Notes: a model not told the origin generated them from the sequence alone. A DNA stretch of 64,000 nucleotides from Anaerostipes rhamnosivorans (GCF_005280655.1 NZ_CP040058.1:2394001-2458000), one strand, 5' to 3'; shown: positions 36,598 through 46,695, counted from the first letter of the stretch. Program-made: numbers and translations.

Positions 36598-37539
36598 CTA
36601 ATCCCTCAGCTGTTTTCCTGTGATCTCCAGGAATACGTCATTTAATGTGGGAAGCTCCGAGTATACTCTTCCAAAAGATATCTCCCTGTCAGACAGATAT
36701 CCCAGAAGATTGACCAGATTATGGCTTCCTCCGCTACACTGCACATACAGCTTTCTGTCAGAATATTTTGCCTGGAATACATGCTTCATATTTTGAATCG
36801 CCTGCAGGTCTTTCTCCTTTAGGTCAAAGACATCTACCGTAATTTTTTCTCCCATCTTGATCATCTGTTTCAATTCTTCCTTTGTTCCAATGGCCAGCGG
36901 CCGCCCCTTATCCATGATCAGAATCCTGCTGCAGATCTGTTCCACTTCCTCCATGTAATGAGAGGTATAAATAACAGTTGTCCCCTGCCGGTTTAATTCC
37001 AGTATTCCCTCCAGGATCTTATTTCGGCTCTGTGGGTCTACAGCCACCGTAGGCTCATCCAGGAAAATCAGTTTTGGCTTATGTGCAATGCCGCAGGCAA
37101 TGTTAAGGCGTCTTAGAAGACCTCCTGACAGCTTTGGGGGATAAAACTTGCGGAATTCATCCAACTCTACAAACTGGATGGCCTCCTCCACGAGTTTTTT
37201 TCTCTCCTTTTTATCTCTCACATACAGCCCACAGAAATAATCAATGTTCTCAAAGACTGTCAGTTCATCAAAAACTGCCACATTCTGCATGACCACACCA
37301 ATCTCTCTTTTACTGTCATAAGAGTCAGCCTCCATCGGTTTTCCGAAAACCTTTATTTCCCCCTTGTCATAGGACAGAAGACCCAGGATACAGTTGATCG
37401 CTGTTGTCTTACCTGAACCATTCGGCCCAAGAAGCCCAAATACTTCTCCCTCCCTGACTTCCATATTCAAATGATCCAAAGCCACCAGGTCTTTATAGCG
37501 TTTCACAAGATTTTTTATTTCAATGATAGATTGTTCCAT
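36598..37539 (-). CDS. ABC exporter ATP-binding protein
   Basis: A 313-residue ATPase. Walker A GPNGSGKTTAINCI, signature PKLSGGLLRRLNIA and Walker B LIFLDEPTVAVDP are complete. The signature has LSGGLLRR rather than the commoner LSGGQ. A ~90-residue C-terminal part follows. The start at 37539 is preceded by GGTGGAG and gives the family length; a longer frame to 37632 would cross the promoter region. The gene faces a two-component system across a 600-base repeat-rich gap, suggesting that system controls it. Confidence 0.9.
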   Translation of the reverse strand: MEQSIIEIKNLVKRYKDLVALDHLNMEVREGEVFGLLGPNGSGKTTAINCILGLLSYDKGEIKVFGKPMEADSYDSKREIGVVMQNVAVFDELTVFENIDYFCGLYVRDKKERKKLVEEAIQFVELDEFRKFYPPKLSGGLLRRLNIACGIAHKPKLIFLDEPTVAVDPQSRNKILEGILELNRQGTTVIYTSHYMEEVEQICSRILIMDKGRPLAIGTKEELKQMIKMGEKITVDVFDLKEKDLQAIQNMKHVFQAKYSDRKLYVQCSGGSHNLVNLLGYLSDREISFGRVYSELPTLNDVFLEITGKQLRD

Positions 37540-37618
37540 AACTCCACCCCTTTCTTTTGTTATCTTTACTATAGCGGATCTCATCCACTTACTACAGTGC
37601 CGTTTGTCAAGAAAGAAG

Positions 37619-37632
37619 ATGACATTTGTCAT
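37619..37632. promoter_or_regulatory. Palindrome ATGACATTTGTCAT (operator candidate)
   Basis: A perfect 14-bp palindrome centred about 63 bases upstream of the likely transcription start (-10-like TATAGT at 37568-37573, no good -35). NarL-type regulators bind short inverted repeats, so it may be the site where the adjacent response regulator activates the exporter. This is inference. Confidence 0.5.
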
Positions 37633-37635
37633 ATC

Positions 37636-37712
37636 CTACGATAGTTTTTCTTCATTGTCTCCAGTCGACTCTGAAAAGGCCTCCTTACGACAATGAAGAA
37701 AAACTATCGTAG
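37636..37712. repeat. Perfect 24-bp hairpin repeat
   Basis: CTACGATAGTTTTTC... (37636-37659) and its exact complement (37689-37712) enclose a 29-base loop. A degenerate copy lies at 12509-12571 and a remnant at 46671-46697. Confidence 0.88.
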
Positions 37713-37781
37713 AAGATATCTTCTATTTTCTGGTGACCGCCTCTTTGTCATCTAGAAAAGTAACTGTCAAAAATGTACGAA

Positions 37782-38019
37782 AGTTATTTATCACTATCGG
37801 AGAAGTGCATTTTAAAACACGGTGTGCCCTATACAAATGACATATTCCACATGATATCCGTTCGGCTCTTAAAATATCTCACTCCAATCATGTAGAAAAT
37901 GGACGTAATGTCTGCTGGAGAAGGGCTTCTGTCAAAAAAAGGTGCCACTTTTCGAAAGTTATTCACCACTATTGGAGGAGCGCATTTCAAAAGCGCGACG
38001 GAAATAGTGGTGAATAACT
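37782..38019. repeat. Cluster of dispersed repeats between exporter and two-component system
   Basis: This gap holds, in order: a decayed AGTTATTTA hairpin (37782-37825), a reversed copy C of the AGCAGACA element (37837-37916), and a reversed full AGTTATTCACCACTATT hairpin (37957-37973 / 38003-38019, 17 bp perfect). No gene is seen in 37540-38155. Confidence 0.85.
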
Positions 38020-38023
38020 CATT

Positions 38024-38121
38024 CCCTTCGGGTGGACGTGCTTCGCACGATAAGGTATACCCTCTGGGGCATACCGCATTTTATACCCTTCGGGTGGACG
38101 TGCTTCGCACGATAAGGTATA
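38024..38121 (+). repeat. Duplicated 36-bp promoter-like direct repeat
   Basis: CCCTTCGGGTGGACGTGCTT... occurs twice, identical over 36 bases (38024-38059, 38086-38121), 62 bases apart. Each copy contains TGGACG, a CGTGC-TTC-GCACG palindrome, and TATA 17 bases after TGGACG. The second copy forms a TGGACG-N17-TATAAT promoter (38095-38123) for the two-component genes. Confidence 0.8.
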
Positions 38122-38155
38122 ATATTTTAAGTGACTTTTGTTTTAGGAGGGCGTT

Positions 38156-39244
38156 ATGTCCGTACTCATAGATAAATCTATTTTATTATTATTTACCATT
38201 CCTCTTCTCCTGCGGGAGAGTGGTATGGTGCCTGTCATTGCGTTTTTGACTGGGTTTACTGCTTCTTGCGTTCTTTCCCTGAAAGATCATGAGAAGCTGT
38301 CTCTATCTGTCTCATGTATGTATGGCATTCTCAGTATATCATTTCCTTCTTTTGAGTTGTTTCTTCCTCTGTTTTGTTATGACTGTACACGGACCAGCCG
38401 GAAGTTTTCCGGGGCACTTCTCGTTTTGTGTTCCATTCCCTTTCTGACGTCCCACCCGCTGTTTCTTCGTATGGGGCTGATCCTCAATCTTTTGCTCTCC
38501 ATTTTTTTATCTGTACGCACACAGAAACTGGACGGCATGAGGGAAGAATTCAAAAAATTAAGGGATGACAGCACGGAGCTGAATCTGCTGCTTAATAAAA
38601 AGAACCGATATCTGTTGGAAAAACAGGAAACAGAAATACACCTTGCAACTCTGAAAGAGCGGAACAGAATCGCAAGAGAAATCCATGACAATGTGGGACA
38701 CATGCTCTCACGGTCCATTCTTCAGCTTGGTGCACTGAAGGCTCTCAACCAGGACCCTGCTCTTTCTCTGCCGCTTTCTGAGCTGCATAAGACGCTGAAC
38801 ACAGCCATGGACAGTATCCGTACAAGCGTGCACGGGCTTCAGGAATCTTCCGTCAGCCTCCATGACACTGTATCGGAGATCAGTCGGGGATATCCAGATT
38901 ATAATGTTGATTTTGTCTACGATATCTCAGATTCTCCCCCGCAGAATCTCCAATACTGTTTTGCGGCCATCATCAAAGAAGCATTTACAAATACGTCAAA
39001 ACACAGCAATGCCAGGCATATCCGCCTTGTCCTGAGAGAACATCCATCCTTCTATCAGCTGCTGTTTGAAGACGATGGAACGATCGAGCCCGGCTCCTAC
39101 TCGTCCGGCATGGGGTTATCGAATATGAAAGAACGGATCGAATCATTTCACGGAACGATTCATATTTCATATGAACATGGTTTTAAAATATTTATCACAG
39201 TTCCGCACAATACATCATCTTATCAACTGGGAGGTAATACATGA
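38156..39244 (+). CDS. Sensor histidine kinase (NarL-partner type)
   Basis: A 362-residue membrane kinase. Four to five membrane helices fill residues 1-125 with almost no extracytoplasmic domain, so sensing in or near the membrane is likely. A short coiled coil (HDSTELNLLL region) leads to HisKA_3 with the phosphorylated His in LKERNRIAREIHDNVGHML. The ATPase domain shows IIKEAFTNTSKHSNA (N box), FEDDG and GMGLSNMKERIE (G boxes). The start has AGGAGGG 4-5 bases upstream. It overlaps the regulator gene by four bases. Small membrane sensors of this kind often guard against cell-envelope stress. Confidence 0.92.
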   Translation: MSVLIDKSILLLFTIPLLLRESGMVPVIAFLTGFTASCVLSLKDHEKLSLSVSCMYGILSISFPSFELFLPLFCYDCTRTSRKFSGALLVLCSIPFLTSHPLFLRMGLILNLLLSIFLSVRTQKLDGMREEFKKLRDDSTELNLLLNKKNRYLLEKQETEIHLATLKERNRIAREIHDNVGHMLSRSILQLGALKALNQDPALSLPLSELHKTLNTAMDSIRTSVHGLQESSVSLHDTVSEISRGYPDYNVDFVYDISDSPPQNLQYCFAAIIKEAFTNTSKHSNARHIRLVLREHPSFYQLLFEDDGTIEPGSYSSGMGLSNMKERIESFHGTIHISYEHGFKIFITVPHNTSSYQLGGNT

Positions 39245-39861
39245 ATATCATTATCATCGATGACGACAAGCTTGTTTCATCTTCTTTAAAAACCATATTG
39301 GAGACGTCTCCAGATATCATGGTCAAGGCTTTAGGATCAGATGGGACAGAAGCGATTTCTCTATATGACACCTACCGCCCCGATGTACTGTTGATGGATA
39401 TAAGGATGAACGGCATGACCGGCATAGAGGCTGCGAGAGAGATCCGCAGAAAGCATCCCGATGCTAAGATCCTGTTCCTAACCACGTTTTCCGATGATGA
39501 GTATATCATCGATGCTCTGAATATCGGCGCCAAAGGCTACATTCTGAAACAGGATTTTGAAAGCATTCTTCCCGCCCTTCATGCCGTAGAAAATGGCCAG
39601 AATGTATTTGGCAATGAAATCATCTCAAAAATACCGGATCTCATTGCAAGCAGACAGCAGTTTTCTTATTCTGATTACGGCATCAATGCAAAAGAGCTCC
39701 GGCTCATAGAATACATAGCAAAAGGCATGAGCAATAAAGAAATATCTGAATGCCTTTATTTGAGTGAGGGAACCATACGAAATTATCTCAGTGTTATCCT
39801 CGACAAGCTGGAATTAAGAGACCGGACCCAGCTTGCCATTTTCTACTACCAGCACAGATAG
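39241..39861 (+). CDS. NarL/FixJ-family response regulator
   Basis: A 206-residue regulator. The receiver domain carries IDDDK, the phospho-acceptor Asp in DVLLMDIRM, Thr in LFLTTFSDD and Lys in KGYILKQ. The LuxR-type helix-turn-helix is LRLIEYIAKGMSNKEISECLYLSEGTIRNYLSVILDKL. It forms a pair with the kinase before it and probably controls the divergent ABC exporter, possibly through the palindrome at 37619-37632. Confidence 0.93.
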   Translation: MNIIIIDDDKLVSSSLKTILETSPDIMVKALGSDGTEAISLYDTYRPDVLLMDIRMNGMTGIEAAREIRRKHPDAKILFLTTFSDDEYIIDALNIGAKGYILKQDFESILPALHAVENGQNVFGNEIISKIPDLIASRQQFSYSDYGINAKELRLIEYIAKGMSNKEISECLYLSEGTIRNYLSVILDKLELRDRTQLAIFYYQHR

Positions 39862-39897
39862 CCGGTCCTTTCATAAGGCCGGAAAGACAGGCAAAAC

Positions 39898-39926
39898 TTG
39901 ACACCTGGCCGTATGACTAGTAAAAT
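39898..39926 (+). promoter_or_regulatory. Promoter of the CNNM-type gene
   Basis: TTGACA (39898-39903) and TAAAAT (39921-39926) with 17 bases between. A small CCGGTCCTTTCATAAGGCCGG hairpin just before it may end the two-component transcript. Confidence 0.85.
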
Positions 39927-39970
39927 TATCGTAACCACATATACTATAAACAATTTAGGAGGGATTTTAT

Positions 39971-41239
39971 TTGGACCCCAGTGTCATATTAAGATTATGT
40001 ATCTTAATTATCTTATTAGCTCTGTCGGCATTTTTTTCGTCGTCGGAGACAGCGCTTACAACGGTAAACGTTCATACCATCCGTGCATTAGTGGAGGATG
40101 GCAATAAGCATGCAAAACGAGTATTGCAGTTGATCGAGAACCCTGCATCTATGCTCAGCAGCATCCTGATCGGCAATAACCTTGTCAATATCTCTGCCAC
40201 ATCTCTGGCCACCACATTAGCTATTGACGTCTTCGGAAGCGCCGGAGCAGGGATCGCAACCGGTGTTCTCACCATTCTCGTTTTAATTTTCGGAGAGATC
40301 ACCCCAAAGACCTATGCGACCATCAAAAATACAAACCTTGCGCTGCGCTTCGGCCCGATCATATATTATGTAACAAAGATCCTGACCCCTGTGGTCATCG
40401 TCATCAATAAGCTCTCTACGGGCCTTCTTATGCTTCTGCGCATTGACGCCAAGCAGTCTAGACAGGTCATGACAGAGCGGGAATTGAGAACGATTGTAGA
40501 TGCCAGCCACGAGGACGGTGTCATTGAAAAAGATGAAAAAGAAATGATCTATAACGTATTTGATTTCAAGGATTCCATCGCTAAAGATATTATGATCCCG
40601 AGGATCGATATTACCTTTGTATCTGCCGATGCTTCCTATGATGAGGTCATGGAGCTTTTTATGGCTACACAGTATTCCCGCCTCCCGGTATATGAGGAGA
40701 GCAAGGACAAGGTCATTGGAATCGTTTATTTAAAGGATATATATTTTTACCGCACTCTGCACCGCGGTGAAATCTTCCATATTCAGGATGTGTTGAGAAA
40801 ACCGTTCTTCACCTATGAGACACAGAAGATATCCAGTCTGCTGGCTCAGATGCAGCAGGAAAATGTCAGCTTTTCGATTGTCCTGGATGAGTACGGTATC
40901 ACCGCAGGACTGATCACTCTGGAGGATATCTTAGAGGAACTGGTGGGAGAGATAAGAGATGAATATGACGACAACGAATTAGAAAGTTTCCAGGAACTTG
41001 AGGACGGTTCTTATCTCGTCAACGCTTCCCTGAAGCTTGATGATCTGAACGACTTGATGGATACAGAGATCGAGTCCGAGGACTATGACTCTGTTGGCGG
41101 TTATGTGATCGAACTGTTGGATCACCTTCCTTCTGAGGGAGAGACCGCGTCAGACGAATCTTTTGATTTTAAAGTCCGGAAAGTAGAAAAAAACAGACTG
41201 GAATTGATTCAGATCACACGCAGGGCCGAAAAAGCCTGA
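39971..41239 (+). CDS. CNNM/HlyC-CorC family membrane protein (DUF21, CBS pair)
   Basis: A 422-residue protein. The DUF21 membrane domain (residues 1-190, with SAFFSSSETALTTVN and IFGEITPKTYA) is followed by a CBS pair (MIPRIDITFVSADASYDEV; EYGITAGLITLEDILEELVGEI) and a CorC_HlyC C-terminal domain. Family members take part in Mg2+ export or sensing; the old hemolysin label is misleading. The start codon is TTG at 39971, supported by GGAGGG 7 bases upstream. It is followed by a bidirectional terminator. Confidence 0.93.
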   Translation: MDPSVILRLCILIILLALSAFFSSSETALTTVNVHTIRALVEDGNKHAKRVLQLIENPASMLSSILIGNNLVNISATSLATTLAIDVFGSAGAGIATGVLTILVLIFGEITPKTYATIKNTNLALRFGPIIYYVTKILTPVVIVINKLSTGLLMLLRIDAKQSRQVMTERELRTIVDASHEDGVIEKDEKEMIYNVFDFKDSIAKDIMIPRIDITFVSADASYDEVMELFMATQYSRLPVYEESKDKVIGIVYLKDIYFYRTLHRGEIFHIQDVLRKPFFTYETQKISSLLAQMQQENVSFSIVLDEYGITAGLITLEDILEELVGEIRDEYDDNELESFQELEDGSYLVNASLKLDDLNDLMDTEIESEDYDSVGGYVIELLDHLPSEGETASDESFDFKVRKVEKNRLELIQITRRAEKA

Positions 41240-41240
41240 C

Positions 41241-41280
41241 AAAAAAGGAAAGCATAAGATGTTCATGCTTTCCCTTTTTA
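41241..41280 (+). terminator. Bidirectional terminator
   Basis: GGAAAGCAT / ATGCTTTCC stem with AAAAAA before and TTTTTA after; serves the CNNM-type gene and the convergent DUF1653 gene. Confidence 0.9.
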
Positions 41281-41880
41281 TTATCTTCTTTTCTTTTCAT
41301 ATTTCATTTTCGTCTTAATGAAACCTTCCAGCTCTCTTAATTTTCTTCCCCGGTCTTCGCTGTTTAATGGGAAATCCATGGACAGACCAATGGAATCCAG
41401 GACAGTCTCCGAGATCCTGTCCTCATATCTTCTCAAAAGTTCCAGGCGTTCCTCATTGCTCTCAGCGTCCAGAAAACGGATCAGCAGATCCTGCTGCTCT
41501 TTTTCATGTGTGTGTTCCTCTGGTTTTGGTTCCTTTTTCTCCGGTTTCGGGTGTTCTTTCTGTATCTCCGGTTCCTTTCGTTCGATATGCCGTTCCAGGA
41601 TGTCGTTGATCTGGTGGAGATCCGTGATGTTCTGGTATGTCTTTACATCTACGCGCTCAAAACGGTATTTGGCGCTGACCCCAGGATATTTTTCACGGTC
41701 CACTTGACTTAAAAACATTGGCAGCGGTCTGGCATAAGTTTTATAATCCCCGTATAAGGCCTGGTAAATAACAAGAGCCTCTCCAGTCTCCGAATGTTCT
41801 GCTACTGTGACAATCTGATACAGCTTATCTTTGAAATGTTTATAAAAATCCCCCGGTCTGGGTATTGCTCTCTGCTCCAT
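41281..41880 (-). CDS. DUF1653 domain protein
   Basis: A 199-residue protein. The first 80 residues are a DUF1653 domain (RPGDFYKHFKDKLYQIVTVAEHSETGE, YQALYGDYKTYARPL), a small beta fold often standing alone. The rest is charged, with PEIQKEHPKPEKKEPKPEEH in the middle as a linker, then a helical end. Role unknown. It starts about 20 bases after the UvrD-like helicase and probably shares its transcript. The start at 41880 is preferred for spacing to GGGAG (9 bases). Confidence 0.85.
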   Translation of the reverse strand: MEQRAIPRPGDFYKHFKDKLYQIVTVAEHSETGEALVIYQALYGDYKTYARPLPMFLSQVDREKYPGVSAKYRFERVDVKTYQNITDLHQINDILERHIERKEPEIQKEHPKPEKKEPKPEEHTHEKEQQDLLIRFLDAESNEERLELLRRYEDRISETVLDSIGLSMDFPLNSEDRGRKLRELEGFIKTKMKYEKKRR

Positions 41881-41899
41881 ATGCATTGACTCCCTTCTA

Positions 41900-43738
41900 T
41901 TACTTTCTCCTCTTCCCCTCTAAAGGACGGATAAAATCCGACACACTGCTGTCTTTATTATACATCTTTTCCACAGAAAATACATGGAGATATTTCTTTG
42001 CCCTGGTCATTCCCACATAGAACATGCGCCGTTCTTCCTCAAGTTCTTCCGTCTTCACAGCCTTTTTATATGGAATCACACCTTCGTTTACATCGATCAG
42101 GAAAACCCTCTCATATTCCAAGCCTTTTGCGCTGTGCAGAGTACTGATGATCACTCCCTGCTTTTCCTGATTTTTTTGATCGGACTGGGCTTTCAGCTCT
42201 TCTGTATATGACCTCATAAACTCAAACCATTCTTCATAGGTATCATAGGCTCTGGCCGTTTCCTGAAGCTCTTCCAACACGTCGGTGAGTTCTTCCTCTT
42301 TTAGTTTCCGGATCCTTGCATACTCCGCCAGATATGCGTTGTACCCCACAGACTTTCTTATGTAGGTGATTGCAAGGAACGGTGTCATATCCTTCAGAAG
42401 CCTCAGATCTTCCTCTAACTCCTCGATATAGTCATACAGCCATTCTTTATCCTTTGTCTTTTCTTTCAGTTCCTGAAATGAGATCTCGGGCTGATCCAGA
42501 TACTCTCTGCTGATATAACGCTTGGGGCGGTTCATGATACGCAGGAACGTTCCTCTCCTGCGGTCTCCAAGTGCCATTCTGATATAATCTATGATATCTC
42601 TTGCGATCCAATGCTCAAACAGGCTGGGAATCCCATCCTTGACGGCAAACGGAATATTATACTCCATCAGCTTTCCAATCATAGTCCTGGCTCCCAGGTT
42701 GGTCCTGACCAGAATGGCATTCTCCTCGAACGGGCAGCCTTTCTCGTATTCTTCCCTGAGCTTTTTGGCCACATAAATACATTCTTCCTGCTGGTCTTTA
42801 AATGTCCTCAATTCCACCGGTACCTGCGCGCCTTTGCAGGACCTGATCTCCTTTGCAAATCGCTTTTTATTTGCCTTTATCACTTTCTGGGCTGCGTCCA
42901 CGATCTCCGGGCTGGAACGGTAATTAATGTCTAACTGAATTTTTTTTGAGTCTTTATAATCCCTGGGAAATCCGAGCATGATCTCTGGCTTTGCCCCGCG
43001 GAACCGGTAAATAGACTGATCGTCATCTCCCACGATAAACAGGTTGTTCTTCGGCGCTGCCAGCATCTTTATGATCTCATACTGGATTGGTGAAATGTCC
43101 TGGAATTCGTCTACAAGGATATACTGATACTTGTTCTGCCATGCAGCCAGCAGATCTTTTCGTTCTTTCAGAAGCTGATATGTATAGACCAGAATGTCAT
43201 CAAAGTCCATCCATTGGTTTCTCTGGAGCTTTTTATTATACTCCTGATAAATCAGCTGGAAAATACTATCCGCACAGCTTTGGCTGTGATAATACTCCAT
43301 AGAAAGCAGCTGTCCTTTCACGAGACTGATCTCACTGATCAGGGAACGAAGGAAGTCGGGTTCATCCCCTGTTTCCAGATCCCGGTCCGTGATGATTTCC
43401 CGGAGCAGTCCATACTTTTTGTGCTCAGGCAGGATGCATCCGGCCTGAAGCCGGTACGCATGCTTTAAAATTGTAAAAAATACAGCATGAAAGGTCCCGA
43501 AAGAAACTGGCAGGGATCTCCCTGCCAGCTTCATAAACCGTTCTTTCATTTCTGCTGCCGCTGCCTTAGTAAAGGTAATGACCAAAATATTGGAGGGATT
43601 TACCTCACAGTGCTCCACAAGATACTTTGTCCGTTCCGTGATCACTGTAGTTTTCCCGGATCCAGGGCCGGCCAGGACCATCATCGGACCATCTTTATGG
43701 GTAATGGCCTGTTTCTGGGCCTCATTCCATTCTGTCAT
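41900..43738 (-). CDS. UvrD/Rep-like superfamily 1 helicase
   Basis: A 612-residue second UvrD-type helicase, shorter than PcrA and without its Tudor tail. Motifs: [82 protein letters not shown] and [16 protein letters not shown]. The catalytic residues are all kept. Its precise duty, perhaps in repair, is not known. It overlaps the gltX stop by four bases. Confidence 0.92.
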   Translation of the reverse strand: MTEWNEAQKQAITHKDGPMMVLAGPGSGKTTVITERTKYLVEHCEVNPSNILVITFTKAAAAEMKERFMKLAGRSLPVSFGTFHAVFFTILKHAYRLQAGCILPEHKKYGLLREIITDRDLETGDEPDFLRSLISEISLVKGQLLSMEYYHSQSCADSIFQLIYQEYNKKLQRNQWMDFDDILVYTYQLLKERKDLLAAWQNKYQYILVDEFQDISPIQYEIIKMLAAPKNNLFIVGDDDQSIYRFRGAKPEIMLGFPRDYKDSKKIQLDINYRSSPEIVDAAQKVIKANKKRFAKEIRSCKGAQVPVELRTFKDQQEECIYVAKKLREEYEKGCPFEENAILVRTNLGARTMIGKLMEYNIPFAVKDGIPSLFEHWIARDIIDYIRMALGDRRRGTFLRIMNRPKRYISREYLDQPEISFQELKEKTKDKEWLYDYIEELEEDLRLLKDMTPFLAITYIRKSVGYNAYLAEYARIRKLKEEELTDVLEELQETARAYDTYEEWFEFMRSYTEELKAQSDQKNQEKQGVIISTLHSAKGLEYERVFLIDVNEGVIPYKKAVKTEELEEERRMFYVGMTRAKKYLHVFSVEKMYNKDSSVSDFIRPLEGKRRK

Positions 43739-45195
43739 GAAAGCTCTGCCTCTAACTTTTCAACAGCCGCATGCAGTCTTTTCACAGACTCTTCCTTTCC
43801 TAAAATCTCCATGAGCTCAGAAGCTCCTCCCGGTGTCATCTGTTTTCCTGACACAGCAGTGCGGACCGGCCACATGACGTAGCCATTTTTGACCTCATGG
43901 CTTTTAGCGAATCCAAGCAGGGTCTGATACAGTGCATCGTTGCTAAAGTCTTCCTGGGCCTCAAAAACCGGCAGGATCTCTTTCAAAACTTCCAGCGCGG
44001 ACTCTTTTGTAGTCTTCATCTTCTTGTGCTGATACATGGAACTATCATACTCCGGCACTTCCTCAAAGAAATCAATATGATCCTTGATCTCAGTGAACAG
44101 CTCGATCCTTGTCTTCACCATAGATAAAATCTTTTCAATGTCCACATCCTTCGTGATCACTTCCCGGACATACGGCATCGCTGCAGCCTTAAAGCTTTCA
44201 TCGTCCATGGCTTTGATATATTCTCCGTTCATCCATGAAAGCTTTGTCATATCAAATACTGCCGGTGTCTTGGACATATGATGATAGTCGAACGCCTCTT
44301 CCAGCTCTTTTAAGGAGAAGATCTCCCTCTCCCCTCCCGGGCTCCAGCCAAGCAGTGCTACAAAGTTTACGATCGTATCCGGAAGATATCCTGCCTCCAG
44401 CAGATCCTCAAAAGAAGAATGTCCGCTTCGTTTGCTCAGCTTCTTATGCTCCTCATCCGTGATCAGAGGGCAGTGCACATAAACAGGCTTTTCCCATCCA
44501 AATGCATCATATAGACGGTTGTACTTCGGCGTGGAAGAAAGATATTCATTGCCACGGACAACATGGGTGATCCCCATCAGATGATCGTCCACCACATTTG
44601 CGAAGTTATAGGTTGGATAACCGTCGGACTTGATCAAGATCATATCATCCAACTCTATATTGTCCACTGTGATCTCACCGTAAATCTCATCGGTAAATGT
44701 GGTCGTTCCTTCTGTTGGATTGTTCTGGCGGATCACATACGGGATTCCTGCGTTCAGTTTTTCTTCCACTTCTTCATCGCTCAGATTCAGACAGTGCTTG
44801 TCGTAATGGCTTACAACCACATCTCCTGACTTCACCTTGAGGCTCTCCAGGCGTTCCTCGTCACAGAAACAGTAGTATGCCTCTCCTTTTTCAATCAGCT
44901 TCTTGGCATAGTCCAGATAAATACCTGCCGCCTGGCGCTCACTCTGAACATAGGGCCCGCAGCCTCCGTCCTTATCCGGCCCTTCATCGTGGACAAGCCC
45001 TGCTTTCGCCAGTGTGTTATAAATAATATCCACCGCTCCTTCTACCAGACGCTCCTGATCTGTATCTTCAATACGAAGCAGAAAATCTCCATCTTCGTGT
45101 TTTGCAATCAAATACGCATATAATGCGGTTCTTAAATTCCCTACATGCATTCTTCCAGTAGGGCTTGGGGCAAATCTTGTTCTTACTTTACTCAT
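43735..45195 (-). CDS. gltX: Glutamyl-tRNA synthetase
   Basis: A 486-residue class I synthetase. The HIGH-equivalent is [18 protein letters not shown], and the KMSKS-equivalent is KLSKRSGH. Firmicute enzymes of this type often charge both tRNA-Glu and tRNA-Gln, the latter being converted by GatCAB; whether that holds here is not shown. It lies between hydF and the helicase gene on the same strand. Confidence 0.95.
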   Translation of the reverse strand: MSKVRTRFAPSPTGRMHVGNLRTALYAYLIAKHEDGDFLLRIEDTDQERLVEGAVDIIYNTLAKAGLVHDEGPDKDGGCGPYVQSERQAAGIYLDYAKKLIEKGEAYYCFCDEERLESLKVKSGDVVVSHYDKHCLNLSDEEVEEKLNAGIPYVIRQNNPTEGTTTFTDEIYGEITVDNIELDDMILIKSDGYPTYNFANVVDDHLMGITHVVRGNEYLSSTPKYNRLYDAFGWEKPVYVHCPLITDEEHKKLSKRSGHSSFEDLLEAGYLPDTIVNFVALLGWSPGGEREIFSLKELEEAFDYHHMSKTPAVFDMTKLSWMNGEYIKAMDDESFKAAAMPYVREVITKDVDIEKILSMVKTRIELFTEIKDHIDFFEEVPEYDSSMYQHKKMKTTKESALEVLKEILPVFEAQEDFSNDALYQTLLGFAKSHEVKNGYVMWPVRTAVSGKQMTPGGASELMEILGKEESVKRLHAAVEKLEAELS

Positions 45196-45273
45196 CTGTT
45201 TTAAATCCTTTCTTTCGTTATCCTGTCTATTATCTCAAGAACCCTGTCTCCGGTCAAGCCTCCCGCCGTATTT

Positions 45274-46461
45274 TCAAAGTTTCAGCGGCTCTAAACTACG
45301 TTCGAGGATTCCTTTCAGTTCTGCGATCAAAACACCGTAATTGACGATCGGCACCTTCGCTCTCACAGATGAAGCAATCCTGTGTTTCATCTCCTTTGGA
45401 TTCAGCGTACAGCCTCCGCAGTGTACGATCAGGTCATAACCGCTTAAGTCTTCCGGAAAGGTACTGCCGCTGGATGTTTCAAAGTTCAGCTTCTTTCCCG
45501 TATATTCTGTCAGCCACCTTGGAATCTTCACGGTTCCGATATCATCGCACTGGCGGTGATGGGTGCATCCTTCCGCGATCAAAATCCTGGATCCGTCCTT
45601 CAACTGATCCACAACTCTGGCCCCCTTCACTTCCTCTTCAAGGTCGCCTTTGTATCTGGCAAACAGAATGGAAAAGGATGTGAGAGGAATATCCTCCGGC
45701 ACTATAGCAGACACCTGTTCAAATGCCTGCGAGTCCGTGATGATCAGCGCAGGAGTTCTTCCAATATCCTGGAGGGTTTGTTCAAGTTCCGATTCCCTCA
45801 CTACAATGGAACATGCCCCGCTCTCCAAAATATCCCGGATCGTCTGCTGCTGTGGCAGGATCAGACGCCCCTTCGGCGCCGCTGAGTCTATAGGAACTAC
45901 AAGTACCACAAAATCCCCCGGTAAGATCAGATCTCCCACGATCTTTTTGTGCTTGTCTTCCTGGGGAATCAGCTTTCCGATGGCTTCCTTCAGCTCATAA
46001 ATTCCTTCCTTTGTAATGGCACTGACAAAACAAGAGTTTTCCTGGTCTCTGCGGCTGTCACTGCCGGTTACGTCTGCCTTATTATAGACGATCAGATAAG
46101 GAAGCTTCCGTTCCTTGATCAGATCGAGAATTCCATCTTCAAACTCTGTAAGCCCTGTCCCGGCATCGGCAATCACCAGCGCAATATCTGTCTTTCGGAG
46201 AACTTCCTTTGCCTTGTCCACCCTCTTTTGTCCCAGTTCGCCCTCATCATCCAGGCCCGGTGTGTCGATCATCACCACCGGCCCCAGCGGCAGAAGCTCC
46301 ATGGCCTTATAAACCGGATCAGTTGTTGTTCCCTTCACATCGGATACAATGGCTAGTTCCTGGTCCGTCAACGCATTGATAATACTGGATTTCCCCGCAT
46401 TCCTTTTCCCAAACAATGCGATATGAATCCTGTCCCCCCTTGGTGTCTCATTTAAACCCAT
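45274..46461 (-). CDS. hydF: FeFe-hydrogenase maturation GTPase HydF
   Basis: A 395-residue scaffold protein on which the 2Fe subcluster of the FeFe-hydrogenase is built. The GTPase domain has GKRNAGKSS (residues 18-26), DTPGLDDEGE and NKAD. The C-terminal iron-sulfur domain shows EGCTHHRQCDD and the HCGGC motif, which hold the 4Fe-4S cluster. Partners HydE and HydG and the hydrogenase are outside the window. The start at 46461 has AGGAG about 8 bases before; the longer frame reaches into the promoter. Confidence 0.95.
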   Translation of the reverse strand: MGLNETPRGDRIHIALFGKRNAGKSSIINALTDQELAIVSDVKGTTTDPVYKAMELLPLGPVVMIDTPGLDDEGELGQKRVDKAKEVLRKTDIALVIADAGTGLTEFEDGILDLIKERKLPYLIVYNKADVTGSDSRRDQENSCFVSAITKEGIYELKEAIGKLIPQEDKHKKIVGDLILPGDFVVLVVPIDSAAPKGRLILPQQQTIRDILESGACSIVVRESELEQTLQDIGRTPALIITDSQAFEQVSAIVPEDIPLTSFSILFARYKGDLEEEVKGARVVDQLKDGSRILIAEGCTHHRQCDDIGTVKIPRWLTEYTGKKLNFETSSGSTFPEDLSGYDLIVHCGGCTLNPKEMKHRIASSVRAKVPIVNYGVLIAELKGILERSLEPLKL

Positions 46462-46506
46462 CGTCTGTCTCCTTTTCCTGTTCCTTAGTTCGTTATTTTC
46501 CTTTTC

Positions 46507-46535
46507 AGTATATACCACCGAAACTTTTGAATCAA
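46507..46535 (-). promoter_or_regulatory. Promoter of hydF
   Basis: Minus-strand TTGATT (46530-46535) and TATACT (46507-46512), 17 bases apart, about 45 bases before the hydF start. Confidence 0.8.
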
Positions 46536-46568
46536 TAGAACAAAACCAATGAAATCTGCATATATAAC

Positions 46569-46606
46569 AATAAAAGGCAAACCAGTCCAATGACTGCTCC
46601 GCCTTT
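46569..46606 (-). terminator. Terminator after TVP38-like gene
   Basis: AAAAGGC...GCCTTTT stem with inner CAGT/ACTG pairing and TTTTATTG on the minus side. It lies about 90 bases after the TVP38-like stop; the gap holds a remnant of the GACAATGAAG hairpin repeat at 46671-46697. Confidence 0.7.
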
Positions 46607-46695
46607 TATTTTAAATGAGTGAAATTATTTATTACATGTTAAACAATCAATTATCAGAAAACAAAAGTCGCCGCCTTCTGACAGTGAAGAAAAAC

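Noticed and set aside
38024..38121. Two 36-base direct repeats as a CRISPR array
   Set aside because: Two copies only; one unit works as a promoter and no cas gene is near.
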